The notes beneath the pieces are model-generated. The model had not been told where the DNA came from. It saw only the letters and a program-made list of their open reading frames with translations, and did no database searches. From assembly GCF_012489685.1 (NCBI RefSeq), contig NC_080043.1:14130223-14194222 (forward strand): a stretch of DNA of 64,000 bases, in the 5' to 3' direction. Each line of letters opens with the position of its first letter. Position 1 is the first letter of the stretch. Shown in pieces: positions 21,806 to 33,354 of this stretch. This stretch comes from Lotus japonicus. Taxonomy: Eukaryota > Streptophyta > Magnoliopsida > Fabales > Fabaceae. A program made the position numbers and the translations under genes.

Positions 21806-23159
21806 CCTACTTTTTTAATACATTATTATTTGCAAAATGATTTAATTCACGTAGTTATTCATATCATCTCAAAGATATAATTTTAATTTTCTTTTTAATT
21901 TATCAACATCTTGTTTATCAATAATTTAAATATTAACAACTATCATCAACAACAACAATAAAAATAATAATAATCAAAATGATAATCTATATATATATGT
22001 AAAGCTCACTTGAGCTATATGTAATAAAAGCATTAAACAATGAAGTTAAACAAATTAAATTTCTATTCAACTTTCAATATAATGTAACTTTTGAAATATT
22101 TCAATTTTTATGATTTTTGACTTTACACATGCCAATATGATGTAACCTTTGATTAAATTATGTAATAATATTTTTATTAAATACATTAAATATAAATATT
22201 GAAAACTGAAAGAAATTAACTAGAGACTATTTAGCTACCTATACTAAATAATTAAATTATAAACTAAATTTTGAATTTGTTTTTTACATTACTCATTTAT
22301 TATTTCTTCATTTCAGAAAATAATTCATCAACTATAAAAAAAACTACATTAAATCATATATATGAAAGTATTATATATTAAATAGTAAAAATATAAAATA
22401 CATTAGATAATAAAATACTCATGTTTGTATTAGTTGTATTAACTATTAATTATAAATTGCAGTTGCTTATAAAAAATGGTTTATTCAATATTAATTAAAA
22501 AATGTTAGAATATTAATTATCAATCATAAATTGAAGGGAAGAAAATTAAAATAGAACCAAGTAATATTTTTTATACAAAAAATACTGAGAGTTAAAATTA
22601 ATTATAATAAAATAATATTTATTAAAAATAATTAAAAAAAAGTAGTCTTTAAATAAAAAGTCGCTCTATGAGTATTTACCATTAACTATAATATGTGTGT
22701 ATTCGTTGAAAAAATTCTTCAAATATAATTTTTTATTTATTATATATTAGTATAAATGACTTGAGAAATAATAACAGAGTAAAATAACTATAACCAGAGT
22801 TGAATAAATTTAAATTTAATAAATAATTCTTTACACTGATAAAATCATTTCTTATTGTAATTTTAAAAGTTAAAATTACTTTATTGTGGATATAAAGTGT
22901 AAAAAAATATGTCATTATAACTTATTTATGATATTAAAAACTTATTACTTGATTTAATATATTTCAAATTCACATAATGATTTCTATATTTTTAAATGAA
23001 TAAAATATTAAGACTACTTCAGTGCTAATTATTTAATATCAATTACTAGAGAGAAATGCATGCGTGTTTAATAACAATATTGTTTCTCTTGAACATATAT
23101 GAGACTATTGCTTGGTTTGTGTGTTTTGGTGGGTCAAGGGGAAGTGGAATGATTGTTCA

Positions 23160-23745
23160 TATGATTTGGAACAGTTTGCTAGCTAGAGGCTTTGAGCGTA
23201 TTAAATGGTCACGAAACAAAAGATGCCACAAAGAGTGTATTGGGAGCCACAACTAGAAACTGTTTTGAAGTTTAATGTAGATGAGGCGTTGAAAGGGAAC
23301 CCAGTGGTGAGTGGTATTGGCGGGATTTTGAGGGATCAAGGAGGAGATTTGTTAGGTTACTTTGCAAAAGGAACTGGAATGTTGTGGGCTTTTGACGAAG
23401 GTTCAAGCAGTGTTACATGCTTTGTTATTTTTCCAACAATTTAAATTTTCAAATGTGGTAGTTGAGAGTGATTCTTCCTCAGTGGTTGGGTGAGTACGTC
23501 TATGGTAGATAGGAGGTCATGGAAATTGGAACATGTATTTAATCATATAGATCATCTGATGTCTATAATTCAGTGTGTTGGTGTGGTGCATGTATTGAGT
23601 CAGGAAAACACTATGACAAACTTTTTGGCAAATCAAGGGTGTGGTAGGGAACAACAGATATGAGTTTGTTATGATCCAATGTAATTATATAAATGAGAAA
23701 GTTTTTCTCATTTTTATTGCGTTTCAATAAGGTTTCTTTTTTAAA
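23160..23745 (+). pseudogene. LINE RNase H fragment inside Helitron 1
   Basis: A frame from about 23205 reads LKFNVDEALKG, then VSGIGGILRDQGG and LLGYFAKGTG, the N-terminal part of the RNase H domain found at the end of L1-type LINE ORF2 or related domesticated proteins. After a frame break (about 23440), VVESDSSSVV and a late FLANQGCG segment follow in other frames. A-rich 3' sequence to about 23745 resembles a LINE tail. It is broken and non-functional. Confidence 0.6.
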
Positions 23746-23924
23746 AAAGGTCAATTATCAAATTTGAGTAATATTAATTATTTAGATTTAGACAACTATA
23801 ATTCTACTCAATGAAATGCCTCACCTCCATTATTATTTAAATATTATATTTTATAATTAAACATATTTATATATTTCTTAAAACTATAATAATCATATAT
23901 AATTTTTAAAATATTATAAATAAA

Positions 23925-23953
23925 CCCGTGCAACGCACGGGTATAATTTCTAG
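23925..23953 (+). repeat. Terminal hairpin of Helitron 1
   Basis: CCCGTGC and GCACGGG stems flank AAC, followed by TATAATTT and CTAG. It is the probable rolling-circle termination signal. Confidence 0.85.
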
Positions 23954-24480
23954 TTATTATGATGCCAACAACTGAACAACATCATATTAAAGAACAATAC
24001 TGTTTTAAAGATAGGTACACCAATTAACTATTTTTACTTATAAAATTTGGTGCCTTAATTCGGTAAACTAGAATATTATTTGATTATACATGACATGAAG
24101 AGTAAGACCGAACATATCAAAATTGAAAAATGACGCATTCATGTTAAAGTAACTTCAACAAAAAATTATTTGAAATGTGTTTTTTTTTTCTTTCATACTT
24201 TCTAAAGGTGAACAAAATATGCTCTAAGATATATGTTGTACAATTTTCAAACAAATTAGCTAACCTTCATGCACAATGAATTAGTTTCTCTTTTAATTTG
24301 GCACCAAATTTGATATAAAAAGTTTGACAAGTCAAGTAATTAATGAAACTCAAATTATTGATCTATTTAATTAATAAGTCCTTTTTAAAGTGGAGAAGAT
24401 CCTTATTTCTTAAGCTTCTGCCTGCCAATAAATAACTGCTTTGCTAGCTAACATTGGCAAACATAGAGGAAAGTTGTACT

Positions 24481-25034
24481 ATGATGGCTTCCCTTCTTAC
24501 TTTCCTCCTTGCCTTTCATCTCACTGTTATCATGTCAAGTTCCTTAACCACAACAAGTGAAGTGTTCTCAGAGCAGTCTCTTGACCCGTGGAAAAACTCA
24601 CCCAACTCCACTTCTATTTCCATGACAACCTAACTAGTAAAAACCCAACCGCTATGCAAATTGTTGGACCTCCAAAAGGTGCCACCGGTGGTTTTGGAGC
24701 CATTTACATGATGGATGATCCATTAACTGAAGGACCAAGTCCAAGTTCAAAGCTGATTGGAAAATCTCAGGGGATATATGCTATAGCTTCTCAACATGAG
24801 ATTGACTTGCTCGTAGTCATGAACTTTGTTTTCATTGAGGGTGTATACAATGGCAGCACCCTCAGCATTCTTGGGAGGAATGCTGTTATGGAAAAAGTTA
24901 GGGAAATGCCTGTTGTTGGAGGTAGTGGGGTATTTAGATTTGCAAGGGGCTTTGCTTTGGCTAAGACTTATATGTTTAACGTTACTTCTGGTGTTGCGAT
25001 TGTTGAGTACAATGTGTCTGTGATGCATGTTTGA
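24481..25034 (+). pseudogene. Dirigent 2, frameshifted copy
   Basis: It is close kin of the gene at 19387, starting MMASLL at 24481 and ending at the same stop position. Beside the paralog, four bases are missing near 24583 (TCTCTTGACCCGTGG here), so the frame shifts after about residue 34 and the original start yields a short peptide. The rest (from 24588) keeps all dirigent motifs, [13 protein letters not shown] to [10 protein letters not shown], but lacks a signal peptide and in-frame ATG near the start. The TATA box is also lost (CAATAAATA in place of CTATAAATA). It is probably a recent pseudogene. Confidence 0.88.
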
Positions 25035-25282
25035 GCATTATGATGAAGTTGTTCTTAGGTTGTTTTTTGTGGCTTTGAATCTGATGATTTACTTTAGTAG
25101 GAAATAAAATGAGTGTAAATGTGTAATGGCTTGCTTGTCCTGGTTGTGTAGTTCATACATATATGGAATATGCAATGTGAGTATTGAGTGGTTATTAAGT
25201 TTTAGTGGCAGTCTTGCTTTTGTTGGCAAAAATCACTTGTACTACTTCAGTTGGAGATGTACGAAGTTATGCTTGACTACAA

Positions 25283-26411
25283 TTTTCTTCAATTATCTTT
25301 TCCTCTCTAGTCTCTCGCCCTTGTCACGCTCTCGCTATTCTGCTAGCCGGCGCGGCGGCAACCCCCAACCCCTCTCTTTTCTTGCTTTTTGTCTTCTCCT
25401 TGCCTGAAATAACGAGAGCTTTCTCTCTTCCTTGTCCCATCGTTGCTTCTTCGTTCAGTTCGATGCCGCTGCCTTTGCTCCGCCACCGCCTCGCCTTCGT
25501 CGCCGGCGTTTTGTCTGCTCGGTGGTGGCGTCGGGCCCTGCTCGGCTTGGTTCTTTGGTGTTCGTTGCGCCTCCCGTCAGAGCCTCGTTGTGGCTGCACG
25601 TTTTTTCGGCCTGGATCTGTGCTTGCCTGTTGAGGCCAGATCCAGGGGCGCGGTGCCTTGTAGTGCGGCGGCAACGTCCCCCTCCCTCCCCCTTGGAGTC
25701 TTGGCCACTGTTGTCTTCATCAGAGTCGCTTTCCTCTTGCTTGCTGCGTTGCGGATATAGATCTGGTTCGTGTCTCGCCGTTGGCGCTCCCGTCGCTACT
25801 GCGCCTTGCAAACTCGTCATCGTTGGTGAGCCTCTTTGCTTGCCTGATCTGTGCTAGCCTGTTGAGGCCAGATCCGAGTCTGTGGTGGCGGTGTAGTACG
25901 ATGGCGGCGTCCCTGTTTTTCCCTTCACTCGGAGTTCACTGCTCGTGGCTCCTCAAATCTGTTGATTTCGGCGTCTTTTCTCAGATTTGAACCTTTCAGA
26001 GTGTTATTCTATTCTATCCTTCACCGTTTTGCAACTTTGGTGCCGGTGGCAGCTTCTTCTGTTCTGCTTTTGAGGTGTTGCGCGGTGGAGTTGTACTGAA
26101 AGTTCGATGCAGACAAGGTCGGTGGTCTTGGTGCAAGCCTTCGATGGTGTTTTGGTCTCTTTGGCTTAGGGTCTCTGAGGTGCTTTTGGTTGATAGTTCG
26201 TGCGCTGTTGTTTGTCTAGTGCCGAGATGTGGCTCCGTTTTTGTTGGGTTGTGTGACTTTTGTCACAAATTGGGTCCCCGACGGATGTCCGTCTCGTAGG
26301 TTTTGATCTGAATCACCGGGTAGCAGTTTATCTGCTTTGTAGCATTGGATACTTTTGTACTATCGACTTTTTATATATATATACATATATCTTTTGTTTT
26401 CAAAAAAAAAA
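25283..26411 (+). mobile_element. Non-LTR retroposon with poly-A tail in the dirigent 2 flank
   Basis: The 1129-bp insert ends in a run of A and is flanked by a 14-bp direct repeat ATGCTTGACTACAA (25269-25282 and 26412-26425). Paralogs of this site (20185-20215 and 44835-44860) are uninterrupted. The first 600 bases are far richer in GC than the region; the 3' end has a TATATATATACATATAT run before the tail. Several long frames in the GC-rich part overlap on both strands and match no domain. I read it as a non-autonomous LINE-mobilised element or a retroposed transcript. Confidence 0.75.
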
Positions 26412-26925
26412 ATGCTTGACTACAAGAAATAAAACTGTTTGCAATGCTTTGTATGTAATATGCTGGTGTCAATTTGATAGTTAAAACCGAGCTCTGTACG
26501 TAGCAAAATGCAAGAATATGCAATGTCTTGTTAGGTGTGGAAGGGGTTCACATCTCTTAAGTCTCTTAAGCATGTAATTCCGTGTTCGATTCCTTGATTC
26601 ATGTGTATAAAAAAAATGCACTTGGGTGGAGTCCCCATTTTATTGCTCGACGGTTCCCAAAGATTTACTCTTTCCCTAATTCAGTGGGAGGATACTCTGC
26701 AAAAAAATGTGTTAAACAAATGGGTTATCTGTTTTTTTTTTTGAACGTTGGGTTATCTGTTTTTGTAAGTAATAAAGATCGTGTTCTCATTTTTTTTTTA
26801 TAAACACATAAATTTAATTAAGAAAGAAAGAAAAGTTATAAATATAAAATGTGACGTGATGTAATTTAATATCCAGGAACAGATACAAAACAAAAAGTGT
26901 ATATGAGTTTATATACTATTATCTA

Positions 26926-27231
26926 CTCCCTCCGGTCCTATTTATAAGCAACAATAAAAAAAATTCACATAGTTTAAGAAATGTAGTTAAACTAGATAAA
27001 ATGTATTAAATTTGTCTTGAATCAAAATAAACTTTCAAAATTACCCTTTGTTATTAGTGTTGGAAAGTGGGAAAGAGAGAGAATAATTAATGAAACACAT
27101 TTTACAAGTTAGAATTAATAAGGGCATCATTGAAAAAAATTAATTAATATAGCTCAAACTTTCATTTGATTCTTATAAAAAGGACTAAATTTTTTCTTCT
27201 CTTTCATGCTTATAAATAGGACCGGAGGGAG
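26926..27231. mobile_element. Stowaway MITE
   Basis: The inverted ends start CTCCCTCCGGTCCTATTTAT and end with its complement, GGACCGGAGGGAG, flanked by TA on both sides (26924-26925 and 27232-27233). The 306-bp length, TA target and CTCCCTCCG end are Stowaway (Tc1/mariner) marks. Confidence 0.92.
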
Positions 27232-27233
27232 TA

Positions 27234-27905
27234 CTATTTAGTGTACATTATTTGGCACCTTTTTGTAAGTGGATATAGGTGTCCTTAGGTAGTGCTAAGG
27301 CTGCCTTGGTCTGGAAGCTCAAAATTCCATCACCATGACTAAACTGCTATTGCAAATTACAAGTTGTTCACAGCCCCTGAAAGATTATAAAAAGAGGAGA
27401 ATTGCAATTAGAAAAGGGAGGGGAGTTTGGATCAGAAAAATCTGAGAGTGGGTAAGTTGGAACATCATCTTCAATTCTTCATATTGGAACTAACAGCATC
27501 TGCTTTTTTTTTTATCACCTTCACTTCACCTCCATCAATGCTTCTATTTTTTTGGATTCCATGAAATCCAGTATCAATTGCTATCTCCGCCGCACTGAGA
27601 CCATCACGGTAGGTCGTTGTCACCACCGCGAGATGCCCTCCCCGGGAGCTTCTGTCCTCCGTCGCGTGTTGACGCCGCTGTCGTCCCCTTTTCTCCAACT
27701 CGAGGGTTTGCCTCTCAATCACTCTTGCTCTGTTTAGATCCTCTGTCCTAGATGTTTTACAATAGAAGTGTTTCCTTTCTTTTCCTTTTTAATTTGCACA
27801 TGTGTGTGTGAAGGGTTTGTATGTGTAATTGTGTATCATGTGCGTGTGTGTGTAAAATTGTGGGTGTAATTGTGATTCGTGAGGGTGTGTATTGTGATTT
27901 TTTTC
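27234..27905. other. Spacer, no gene recognised
   Basis: A short GC-richer island (27540-27730) is open on both strands but matches no family known to me. A GT-rich simple stretch lies at about 27800-27890. Confidence 0.4.
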
Positions 27906-27907
27906 CC

Positions 27908-29135
27908 CTTAATCATAACTTTGGTCCCCGACGAATGCTATATGCCATTTTAGTCCCTAAACTTTAAAAATCTCATTCTGCATACCCAACATCAATCTCC
28001 GTTAACAACCTTGGACCCTCCCCGCATTTCGGTCAACGTGTTTGGCTTCTGTGACGTTTATTTTTTATGAGTTGGCAGGCCTGTAGGAGAGAGTGTGTCA
28101 AGTCTGATTAATTCCCATCACGTGTGAGGTCTGGTTTTTATGTTTAGGATCAATTTTAGGTTTTCCTGTCGATTCTAGGATTCAGGTCGAGTTTTTGAGT
28201 AAATTTAGGTTTTTTGGTCAATCCATTATAAATTCGTTAAATCCATTAGTGATTCGTGATATTTTAATAGGCTTAAATAACCTTTTCATCATTGAAATTG
28301 TAAAGGGCATCAAATTGGGTCCTTGAAAAATTTTCGCATCAAATTAGATCCCTAGAATATTTTTTAATCAAATTGGATCCAAAGTGTGTTTGAGTCTAAT
28401 GTGTCATGAATTTAATCCTGTCAACTTTTCCACGTGAATTTTTTAGGTTTCCATGTTATATAATTAATAAATATTCCATTTTTTATTCCAACACATTTCC
28501 TAAAACAACAAAACCTAATTTTATCTTCTCTTCACCAATCTGAAGATAAGAGAACTAAGAACAGAAGGAAGAAGAGCAGAGGTGAGTAGAAGGCACAAGA
28601 TAACTAGCCGGTGACAGAGTCGAAAGAGGCCACAACCGACGGTGGTTGCAAGTCGACAGAGGCTATAAAGAAGAAACCTAGATTTTAAAGAAGAGACTCA
28701 GGATTTGAAGATGAATACTCAGAAACCCAGATTTTGAAGAAGAGACCAAGGATTTGAAGATGAGGATGTTTCTAAATACAGCACCACCTTCCACCTTCAA
28801 TTGATTCTTCAACTACAGATGAATAGATTGTTTTCTTCTTCTTCGTTGTTCTTTCTCGTATGGCTCTCCCTCCATTTGTGTTCCTCGATAGCTCTCTCTT
28901 CCTCTGTGTTCGTCTTCTTTGTCGCTCTCTCTCTCTCTCTCTCTTTCTCTCCCTATGTGTTATATCTTCTTCGACAAATCTAGGGTTCAAATTGGGATTG
29001 AGATGATTAATTAGGAATTAATTTTACTGTGAAATTAATCAAAACAAAGTTGACAGACTATAGAATCCACGTGAAAAAGCTGACAGGATTAAATTCATGA
29101 CACATCATACTCAAACATACTAAGGATAAATTCAC
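27908..29135. mobile_element. Mutator-like or related TIR element fragments
   Basis: 27908-28010 is a stretch of the 'tttggtccccgacg' type without its partner. At 28262 a second element begins GGCTTAAATAACC. Its segment 28380-28440 recurs inverted at 29062-29125 (GACAGGATTAAATTCATGAC and flanks), but the outermost part of the right repeat is lost. The centre (28510-28990) is a purine-rich then CT-rich tract without a gene. Confidence 0.5.
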
Positions 29136-30040
29136 CCTTGTACAATCAGTTTTTTTGTATTTTTAAGAATATAAGAACAGTTATGTAACCTTATTCGAAT
29201 AATAAGGATGAATTCAATAATTAAGCTTTAAACTATAAGCTACCACATGTAGCTTATTAAAACGAGCAAAATTATTTGACATGGGACATCTACGGACGAC
29301 AGCGACGAAAGGCAATCAAATGGCTCATGTTAATTGTAAAATTGCAAACAAGGAGAAATAATTGGAAACTGAAGATGAAATGATATATACATAAAAAATC
29401 TCGAGGCTATTGTGCAAGATTTATCTCGTTCCACATATATTTTTTTATTAAAAAACTATGAGATAGTGAAATATTTCTTTTTACCAAAGAAACACTTTTT
29501 AAGCTACAGAAAAATTTTAAATAATCAAAAAGTTTTAAATTAGCTGAAATATCTTCACAAATATAAATATAACTTTAGGACCTAAAATATTTAAGCCTTC
29601 ATATAAATAATTGGAGAGCACTTAAACACGTGGATGCTTAGGAGTTAGGACTAACAAGTTCAATATGACAATAAAAACATCTCTAATGGTCTGTATCTTA
29701 GTGGGTATCTTATCATTATTTGTGTATCCAAAATGCCTCATAAAATATAAAGGTACTCATTAATGCGCATTTTGCTTCGGTGTGTCGGTATTTTATTTTA
29801 CTTTTAGTTAAGTTACATGATACTTCATATATTTATATTTTTTATTCCACACTTTGGCTTAATCCTACGTATCACTCCCATTAATGCACAGTTGTTGAAG
29901 CATGAAAGTGAAAAAAATTAAACTTTTATTTAATATTTTGGTTGAGAGGGTGGTTTGTTGGAGATATAGAGATTAAATTTAAAGAAAATCTCCACGCGAG
30001 GAGCATGGAGCAATAAAATATTCAACCCAAAAAGGACAAA
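29136..30040. other. Upstream region of dirigent 3
   Basis: 29340-29660 recurs in two pieces at 32440-32564 and 39002-39085, separated there by Helitron 2. It is part of the old dirigent duplication unit. No gene is seen. Confidence 0.6.
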
Positions 30041-30043
30041 AAC

Positions 30044-30055
30044 CTACAAATATAG
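30044..30055 (+). promoter_or_regulatory. TATA-like box of dirigent 3
   Basis: CTACAAATATAGG lies about 50 bases before ATG 30099, in the place of the box in the other members. It is a weak match. Confidence 0.45.
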
Positions 30056-30098
30056 GTGACACTCTGCACAAACTTGGTAGAAACTTATCCTCCAACTA

Positions 30099-30668
30099 AT
30101 GGCTTCTCCTCTCAAATTCCTCTTTCTCCTCTCACTCACTCTCACTCTCATCTCTACTCACCTCACCACCACCCATGGAGCATTCTCAGAACAATCCCAC
30201 ATCGAGTTACCCACAGAACAACAACCACGCACAGAGAAACTAACCCATCTCCACTTCTTCTACCACGACATCCTAGAAGGCAAGAACCCCACGGTGGTGC
30301 AAATCATCGAACCATCAGCAAGCAGCTTCGGAACCACTTTCATGATGGACAACCTCTTAACTGAAGAACAAGACCTGAGCTCAAAGCCTGTTGGGAGAGC
30401 ACAAGGGTTATTTGGTTTGGCTTCTTTGGAGGACCGTGGTATGGTGATGCTAATCAATCTTGCTTTCAGTGAAGGGGAATACGCTGGCAGCACACTCAGC
30501 ATGCTTGGGAGGAACCCTGTTCAGAACACGGTTAGGGAACTCCCCATTGTTGGTGGCACCGGGGTGTTTAGGTTTGCTAAGGGCTATGCAACCGCTAAGA
30601 GCCTTTGGGAACTTTCCACGTCGGAACATTTTGTCGTGGAGTATGATATCACTGTGTCTCATCCTTAG
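30099..30668 (+). CDS. Dirigent protein 3
   Basis: A single-exon frame of 189 residues with a clear signal peptide (hydrophobic residues 5-26, probable cleavage after THG). Dirigent motifs are present: FFYHDILEGKNPT, TFMMDNLLTEE, PVGRAQGLFGLAS, SEGEYAGSTLSMLGRN and LPIVGGTGVFRFAKGYA. The protein should be secreted and direct stereoselective coupling of phenolic radicals. It pairs with the gene at 39555 (same GRAQGLFGLAS and GGTGVFRFA text) and is more distant from those at 19387 and 24481. It lacks the NLT glycosylation site of those copies. The substrate is unknown. Confidence 0.92.
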   Translation: MASPLKFLFLLSLTLTLISTHLTTTHGAFSEQSHIELPTEQQPRTEKLTHLHFFYHDILEGKNPTVVQIIEPSASSFGTTFMMDNLLTEEQDLSSKPVGRAQGLFGLASLEDRGMVMLINLAFSEGEYAGSTLSMLGRNPVQNTVRELPIVGGTGVFRFAKGYATAKSLWELSTSEHFVVEYDITVSHP

Positions 30669-30975
30669 AACTTTCACAACGTAAGGACAGGCTCCAATAT
30701 ACTTATGGTGATTAGTTTATGTTTTAAATAAGTTCACATGTTTTTAAAAAGTGAGAGAAATGTAATAATTAAATTTTTAAAAAATAAAGATTATAATAAA
30801 AGGATGGTACAGAGAGTGTTTCTCATTCCTTAAACTTTTGCTACTTATTGTTTTTAGGATGTATGTTATTGTGTATTTGACATTAGTCTTTTCTACTTAC
30901 ATGTGAATTTTGGTTTACCGCCGAATAAAATTTTAGTTCTTGTGCGAGGAAAGTAAAGTAAGCTATTAAAACTAA

Positions 30976-31539
30976 TGAATAATAAGAACTAAATCTCACA
31001 TTGATTAGTTGATGATAAATACAATAGTTTAGAAGTTGGAGGATTGCACTCTCATTGCTTTCTGGCATTTTGGGTTAAACTTTGCCGCTAGCTCCAGCAC
31101 ACCACACTTCTAGACTCGCACTAGCATTTTGGTCAACACACCAAACCTAACAACTTGTATCACAGCCCACTTGGCCAATACGAAGAATTTACGGGAAAAA
31201 AAACCCAAAAGAAAAAATGTTACTCAAAAAATTGGGCTTAGATAAAAAAATGTCGTGGACCTCTAAAACTCTGGTTCACACAAAAGAAACACAAGCCCAT
31301 AACGACAGCCTCTTCCGCTCAAGTCTAACTCGACTACTCCAGTTAGACTTGAGGGGTAGTGATATAATAAGAACCAAGTCTTACATTGTTCAGTTGGGGA
31401 CAAACTCAATAATTTATAAGTTACAAGATTGAACTCTCAATTGCCTTAAAACATTTTGGACAAAAATTTTCCTCCAGCTCCGTCGGATCACTCTCATGGA
31501 CACACAACAACACTTTGGGCCCATGCACCAAACCTAACA
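30976..31539 (+). mobile_element. TRIM-like small LTR element
   Basis: Two diverged direct repeats, 30976-31152 and 31360-31539, both start TGA.ATAATAAGAAC and end CCTAACA. TTGTATCACAGCCC follows the left one, close to the initiator-Met primer-binding site, and a purine-rich GACTTGAGGGG precedes the right one. There is no coding capacity, as expected for terminal-repeat retrotransposons in miniature. The target duplication is not clear and the repeats are much diverged, so it is old. Confidence 0.6.
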
Positions 31540-32330
31540 AAAACTCTTAATTGAAAAATAATGGTTGAGATTTAAATAACACCATATAAAATTGCCACAA
31601 ATGCTTTTGGCGGTACCCCAGATATTGTGTTAACAAACAACCTATAAGTATGTTACTGTATATTTTTCACCTCATCATTCTTTTGGTTCTTTTCTTCCTT
31701 TATTACTATCATATCAAACAACCTACAAGTATACTTTATTTTTCACCTCTTTCTTTTTACTCATTTTCTCTCTTCTCTAACATAGTGTAAAGGTGTAGAG
31801 GTGTGAAGCTAAGACAACATTTTCCATTTATAATCCAAGTCACTTTATTTTACTTTAAATAGTTTTTTATTCACCTCACACCTAGAGATTCAAGAGGAGA
31901 AGAAAAAATGATATAACAGAAAAAATGGAAGGAGGGGAGAAATTAGAAAAAAAGTAAGTGAAAGTAAGATGTGCGATTAATAATTTGATTGATATAGAAG
32001 AGAGAAAGATGGAAAGTAAAGTGAAACTAGAGTGGACTGAGAGTATGAATGAAACATATCTCTAAATAATTTGATGAAAAAAAGTCCAACAATGATATAT
32101 ACACACCTCATTTTCTAAACACTTCATTTCCACTCATTTTTATTTATATATCTCTCATCTTACCATCTATCACATCTCTACTATCTCTCTCTTACTTTTT
32201 CTTTTCTTCCTATCTCTTTTCTCCTCCACCTCTCTCCACCTCATCTTAGAGGTGTGAACATAAGATTACTAAAAAAAGTTAGCAAAAAAATGAGATAAAA
32301 GTGATAGATAAACCTGCATTAAGACAAACC
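31540..32330. other. Repeat-rich spacer with a MITE family member
   Basis: 32083-32265 (ATGATATATACACACCTCA to GAGGTGTGAACATA) belongs to the same family as the insert at 43399-43586. The rest is AT-rich with no gene. Confidence 0.5.
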
Positions 32331-32334
32331 CTTT

Positions 32335-32564
32335 TATTTTTCCTTAAACAATATACGAGCCCTTGGGTTTATCCAAGTGTTGCCACGTGAAATTGAGCTC
32401 CCCTCAGGACGTTCTTCGCGGTATACGTGGGGCAATAAAACTGAAGATGCAACGGTATAAACATAAACATCATGTGGGTATCGTGCTAAATTTTTCTCGT
32501 GCCACCTATCTTTTTTCAATTAAAAACTATGAGCTACTAAAATATCTTGACAAATATAGATAAA
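32335..32564 (+). other. Orphan dirigent promoter segment
   Basis: 32375-32440 (GCCACGTGAAATTGAGC, then TTCGCGGTAT and CGTGGGGCAATAAAA) matches 39389-39453, upstream of the dirigent gene at 39555. No coding sequence follows. Instead the next 120 bases match the far-upstream part (29360-29480) of the next duplication unit. A dirigent gene has probably been lost by deletion here. Confidence 0.6.
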
Positions 32565-33354
32565 CTAGGATTTTAGCCCGTCTCCGTGCGATGCACGGAC
32601 GAGCAGTTCTTCAATTTATCATATTTATTCAATCAATTTATTTAACTTCATCTATTTAAATCACATACCAAGGAATTTATTCTCACCAACACAACTCAAC
32701 TACAATTTTACTTACTACTTTCAACTTAAGCCAATAAGGAATTTCTTAGCATGTTTAAAGAACAAACATACTGGAATTTCTTAGCAAGTTTAAAAACATC
32801 CCCTCTAGAAAACATACACGAATAGGATAAAGTGAGGAGAAGCTCAGATCAAACCATCTTGCCTGGTTAATATATAGATAGATTTTCACTAACATGTGAG
32901 TCAATTTATGTCTAAAATAACAAAAAAAACCAATTTTCGGTGCCAAATAAACACATTAGTGTGGATGCGTGCCAGCCTATGTAAAAATATCATTTTTTTC
33001 CTCTGCCCTTGCTTTTGTAATATCCACTCTGTTGTTTGATTTGTTCAAGTAATAATTGTTTGGATAAGTACTATTGGTCCTTGTTACTTGACTCGACTAC
33101 TGTATGGGATCATCACAATTTGTACATTTCCAGAATTAAACATTTATTTACGATTATGGAATCTTTGATTGCTCTGAGAGAAAATATTGCATATCCACTT
33201 AATTTGGGTTACTACGGGTATTTTTGAGATTTTGTTCAACTAAATTCAAATACAGACTTCAAAATTTACCCACCAATTTCGGATTAAAAAAAACTTCTTC
33301 AGCTTTTATTTAGTGGCCTTAAATTATATTTTGGAAACAATTAATTATGATTTT

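Larger units (their letters stand above)
21986..23953 (+). mobile_element. Non-autonomous Helitron 1
   Basis: It begins TCTATATATATATG after host A (21985) and ends CTAG before host T (23954). A perfect 7-bp stem hairpin, CCCGTGC-AAC-GCACGGG, lies at 23925-23941, 8 bases before CTAG. This matches Helitron rules (5' TC, 3' CTRR, insertion between A and T, no target duplication). The inverted paralog at 43920-44000 keeps the empty site. The 1968-bp element has no Rep/helicase gene. It carries a LINE-type RNase H fragment. Confidence 0.85.

Noticed and set aside
24588..25034. Dirigent 2 as a functional shorter gene
   Set aside because: The remaining frame has no ATG near its start and no signal peptide, and the promoter TATA is lost.
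25382..25857. Several overlapping 80-140-codon frames on both strands
   Set aside because: They arise from the GC-rich, stop-poor part of the retroposon and show no domain or consistent frame.
28772..28990. Arg-rich frame on the minus strand and its plus-strand partner
   Set aside because: This is translation of a CT/GA simple repeat.
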